In this document: positions 11,723 to 13,874 of the stretch, piece after piece
Layout of the letters: every line of letters starts with the position of its first letter
How positions within the stretch are numbered: the stretch's first letter is position 1
From: Clostridiales bacterium
Lineage (GTDB): Bacteria > Bacillota > Clostridia > Oscillospirales > Oscillospiraceae
Direction of reading: 5' to 3'
Length of the DNA stretch: 13,874 nt
Assembly (NCBI GenBank): GCA_902363045.1
Contig: CABIYX010000052.1
Location: 1 to 13,874 of the forward strand
Position numbers and translations under genes: made by a program
Notes under the pieces: model-generated
What the model was told of the DNA's origin: nothing
Seen by the model: the letters and a program-made list of their open reading frames with translations, nothing else
Databases searched by the model: none

Positions 11723-11747
11723 TAAAAAAAGCACCCCGGAGGGGCGC
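11723..11747 (-). terminator. minus-strand terminator in the yabR-amidohydrolase gap
   Basis: On the minus strand GCGCCCC-TCC-GGGGTGC (one G.U) is followed by T7 (11724-11730). On the plus strand the stem has an A-C mismatch and no T tract. No minus-strand gene lies upstream of it. Confidence 0.6.
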
Positions 11748-11875
11748 ACTGCCGCCGGGCAAGGACGTCCGCGGCACAGAATATTGGTTGAGCTGCCAGT
11801 GAAGGATACCATAAAATTACAGTTACGTCAACGGAAAGTTTTGTCGGATCCGGCCTTTCCGGGAAAGGAAACGAA

Positions 11876-13042
11876 ATGCTGATCATCAACGGAACGGTCC
11901 ACACCATGGAGGGCCTTACCATCCCCGGGGGCTATGTGGAGATCCGGGGGGACAAGATCGCCGGCTTCGGTCCCATGGAGGAGTGTCCCAAGCAGTGGGA
12001 GGGCGAGCTGTTTGACGCCCAGGGCGGGCATATCCAGCCCGGCTTTGTGGACGCCCACTGCCATCTGGGGATGTTCGGGGACGCGGTGGGCGTGGAGGGG
12101 GATGACGGCAATGAGGCCACCGATCCCTGCACCCCCCACCTGCGGGCGGTGGACGCCATCAACCCCATGGACCGCTGCTTTCAGGAGGCCCGGGAGGCCG
12201 GAGTGACCACCGTTCTCACCGGCCCGGGCAGCGCCAATCCCATCAGCGGCCAGTTTGCCGCCGTCAAGACCAACGGCCGCTGGGTGGACGCCATGGTGCT
12301 TCAGGCTCCGGCGGCCATGAAGCTGGCCCTGGGGGAGAACCCCAAGCTCACCTACCACGAGCGCCGGGAGACCCCCACAACCCGCATGGCCACCGCCGCG
12401 GTGATCCGGGAGAATCTGGCCAAGGCGGAGGAGTACCGGGAGAAGCTGGAGCGGGCCCTGGAGGATGAGGAGGAGGAGAAGCCGGACTATGACGCCAAGC
12501 TGGAGGCGCTGCTCCCCGTCCTCCGGGGGGAGCTTCCCGTCCACATCCACGCCCACCGGGCGGACGACATCGCCACCGGGATCCGGATCTGCAAGGAGTT
12601 CCACCTGCGCTATGTGATCGTCCACGGCACAGAGGGCCACCTGATCCCGGACCTGCTGGCGGAGGAGGGGGCGGGCGTGATCACCGGCCCCTGTTTGGGG
12701 GACCGCTCCAAGCCGGAGCTGGCCAACCAGTCCCTGGAGACCCCCGCCATCCTCCAGCGCCACGGCGTCAAAACGGCCATCTGCACCGACCATCCGGAGA
12801 CCCCCATCCAGTACCTCCCCCTGTGCGCCGCCATGGCGGTCCGGGGCGGGATGGACCCGGAGAGCGCGCTGGCCTGCATCACCATCCGGGCCGCGGAGCT
12901 GGCCGGGGTGGCCCACCGGGTGGGATCCCTGGCCCCGGGAAAGGACGCGGACCTCACTGTCACCAGCAGCCACCCCCTGAACTGGCTGAGCCGGGTCCGG
13001 CTGGTGGTCATGGACGGCAAGGTGGTCGTCAGCAGTCTGTAA
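11876..13042 (+). CDS. amidohydrolase (imidazolonepropionase-like)
   Basis: 388 residues of the metal-dependent amidohydrolase superfamily, cytosolic. A small beta-sandwich at both ends (LIINGTVHTM ... GDKIAGFG, and GKDADLTVTSSHP ... VVMDGKVV) flanks a TIM barrel. Metal and catalytic residues seen: H61/H63 in DAHCHLG, histidines 223-227 in VHIHAHRADD, H250 in IVHGTEGH and D305 in CTDHPETP. The AMKLALGENPK block (147-157) is a marker of the HutI/COG1228-like branch. An acidic insert (ALEDEEEEKPDYD, 194-206) interrupts the barrel. The substrate is not known: possibly a small cyclic amide or dipeptide; no hut genes adjoin it. ATG at 11876 has AAAGGAAA 6 bases upstream. It is a single-gene unit between two terminators. 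Confidence 0.9.
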   Translation: MLIINGTVHTMEGLTIPGGYVEIRGDKIAGFGPMEECPKQWEGELFDAQGGHIQPGFVDAHCHLGMFGDAVGVEGDDGNEATDPCTPHLRAVDAINPMDRCFQEAREAGVTTVLTGPGSANPISGQFAAVKTNGRWVDAMVLQAPAAMKLALGENPKLTYHERRETPTTRMATAAVIRENLAKAEEYREKLERALEDEEEEKPDYDAKLEALLPVLRGELPVHIHAHRADDIATGIRICKEFHLRYVIVHGTEGHLIPDLLAEEGAGVITGPCLGDRSKPELANQSLETPAILQRHGVKTAICTDHPETPIQYLPLCAAMAVRGGMDPESALACITIRAAELAGVAHRVGSLAPGKDADLTVTSSHPLNWLSRVRLVVMDGKVVVSSL

Positions 13043-13053
13043 CAGAGCATACC

Positions 13054-13095
13054 CCACTGTTCATAAATTTTTCACAAAAAACAGTGGAAATTTTT
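13054..13095 (+). terminator. weak terminator after amidohydrolase
   Basis: CCACTGT (13054-13060) pairs with ACAGTGG (13081-13087), 20-base AT-rich loop, then AAATTTTT. It overlaps the presumed -35 region of hpf. Confidence 0.5.
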
Positions 13096-13103
13096 AAGAG
13101 TTG

Positions 13104-13112
13104 TGGTATAAT
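13104..13112 (+). promoter_or_regulatory. hpf: extended -10 promoter of hpf
   Basis: TG-G-TATAAT (TATAAT at 13107-13112), a consensus extended -10, with no clear -35. The 86-bp leader that follows carries a GCCCCCTCGGGGGC hairpin (13169-13182) ending one base before the AAAGGAG ribosome site. Confidence 0.65.
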
Positions 13113-13198
13113 AAGACCATCGGAGGGGGACGGCCTCTCCCTGATGTGTTCGGCTCCCTCCCACTTATGCCCCCTCGGGGGCGAAAGGAGCGACAGTT

Positions 13199-13750
13199 AT
13201 GAAGTTTGTGTTTACAGACAAAAAGGTGAACCTGCCCAACTACATCCACAATTATGCGGAGAAAAAGGTCGGCAAGTTAGACCGTTTCTTTAAGGAGGAC
13301 GCCACCGCTGCGCTCACCTTTAGTATAGAAAAGGACCGGAACCAGGTGGAGGTCACCATCCGGTCCAGTGGGACCATCTTCCGCGTCTCTGAGAGCACCG
13401 CCGATATGCGCGCCTCCATCGACGCCGCCGTGGCCTCTCTGGAGCGTCAGATCCGCAAGAATAAGACCCGCCTGGAGAAGCGGCTGCGCCAGGGCGCCTT
13501 TGAGCGCACGGTGGACGCCGCCGCGGAGATCTCCTCCTTCGTCCCCGACGAGCCGGAGGAGGGGGAGTACAAGGTGGTCCGCACCAAGACCTTCCCCATC
13601 AAGCCCATGACCCGGGACGAGGCCATCCTTCAGATGAACCTGCTGAACCACAGCTTCTTCGCCTTTAAGAATGAGGACGCCGGCGGCGCCTTTGCCGTGG
13701 TCTACCGCCGCAATGATGGCGGCTATGGCCTGATCGAGGATGAGACCTGA
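13199..13750 (+). CDS. hpf: ribosome hibernation promoting factor, long form
   Basis: 183 residues, the long HPF type that drives 100S ribosome dimers in resting cells. Residues 1-100 are the RaiA/YfiA domain (MKFVFTDKKVNLPNYIHNYA ... KLDRFF ... VEVTIRSSGTIFRV ... DMRASIDAAVASLERQIRKNK) that sits in the 30S decoding region. Residues about 123-180 are the dimerisation domain (VVRTKTFPIKPMTRDEAILQ, then LLNHSFFAFKNEDAGGAFAV and YGLIE). A linker of about 25 residues joins them. The ATG at 13199 has AAAGGAG 8 bases upstream. The gene is single, with its own promoter and a 16-bp terminator. Complete, with no oddities. Confidence 0.96.
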   Translation: MKFVFTDKKVNLPNYIHNYAEKKVGKLDRFFKEDATAALTFSIEKDRNQVEVTIRSSGTIFRVSESTADMRASIDAAVASLERQIRKNKTRLEKRLRQGAFERTVDAAAEISSFVPDEPEEGEYKVVRTKTFPIKPMTRDEAILQMNLLNHSFFAFKNEDAGGAFAVVYRRNDGGYGLIEDET

Positions 13751-13778
13751 ACTGCATCACAATATCACAAAACGGAGC

Positions 13779-13793
13779 CGGCCCGAGGGGCCG
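13779..13793. repeat. short GC hairpin after hpf
   Basis: CGGCCC-GAG-GGGCCG, no T tract; may stabilise the hpf mRNA end. Confidence 0.45.
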
Positions 13794-13808
13794 TGCATCT
13801 GGTAAGCT

Positions 13809-13849
13809 AAAAGTAGACACTCACAAAGCGGGTGAGTGTCTACTTTTTT
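13809..13849 (+). terminator. strong terminator after hpf
   Basis: A perfect 16-bp stem AAAAGTAGACACTCAC (13809-13824) with 13832-13847, 7-base loop, T6 tail. The leading A run makes it usable from both directions. Confidence 0.92.
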
Positions 13850-13874
13850 ATATCTGTTAAAATAGGAATAGAGG

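Noticed and set aside
11828..13057. A 409-residue minus-strand frame opposite the amidohydrolase
   Set aside because: Antisense shadow; the plus-strand frame carries all amidohydrolase motifs and a ribosome site.
13809..13849. AAGTAGACA in the last hairpin as a second IS end
   Set aside because: It resembles the IS end at 12-33 only over this 8-9 base string and is fully explained by a symmetric 16-bp terminator after hpf.

Overview
The window looks like chromosome of a spore-forming, fairly high-GC Clostridia species, most like the Oscillospiraceae (Flavonifractor/Lawsonibacter type). Roughly 60% of it is the right-hand part of an integrated mobilizable element. The taxonomic guess rests on the yabP-yabQ-divIC-yabR sporulation/division cluster, long HPF, GC-rich codon use and the gut-Firmicute character of the mobile genes; no marker gene fixes the species.

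Accessory half (1 to about 8.18 kb). Positions 12-1680 hold an IS3-family insertion sequence on the minus strand, with orfA and orfB read through a probable -1 frameshift. It abuts, and seems to truncate, a cysteine-rich VLP gene. Next come a small AT-rich orphan gene, an XRE regulator, and a convergent Mef-type macrolide efflux gene whose long leader carries a strong promoter and up to three terminator-like hairpins. Positions 5008-5827 are non-coding and packed with hairpins. They include a near-canonical MobV-type oriT on the minus strand (nic between 5593 and 5592). The element continues with a sigma-70 region-4-like protein, a MobV relaxase and a small basic protein, each ending in or followed by strong terminators. 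No integrase, replication gene or type IV secretion gene is present, so this is part of a mobilizable rather than self-transmissible element, or its integrase lies outside the window.

Core half (8.18-13.87 kb). A tRNA-Leu(CAG) gene on the minus strand presents its 3' end and terminator to the element. Divergent from it runs a VOC/glyoxalase gene coupled to an acyltransferase-3-like membrane protein. A sigma-E-type promoter then precedes yabP, yabQ, divIC and yabR, in the same order as in Bacillus subtilis. After a terminator come a cytosolic amidohydrolase and a long-form ribosome hibernation factor, closed by a 16-bp terminator hairpin.

How the parts work together: relaxase and oriT would let the efflux gene travel when a helper conjugation machine is present. 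The core genes serve sporulation (yabP, yabQ), septum formation (divIC) and ribosome dormancy (hpf). The most interesting items are the MobV oriT and its opposite-strand placement, the hairpin-dense tract around it, the multi-hairpin leader of the efflux gene, the 200-bp yabQ/divIC overlap, and an acyltransferase-like protein lacking the usual catalytic histidine.
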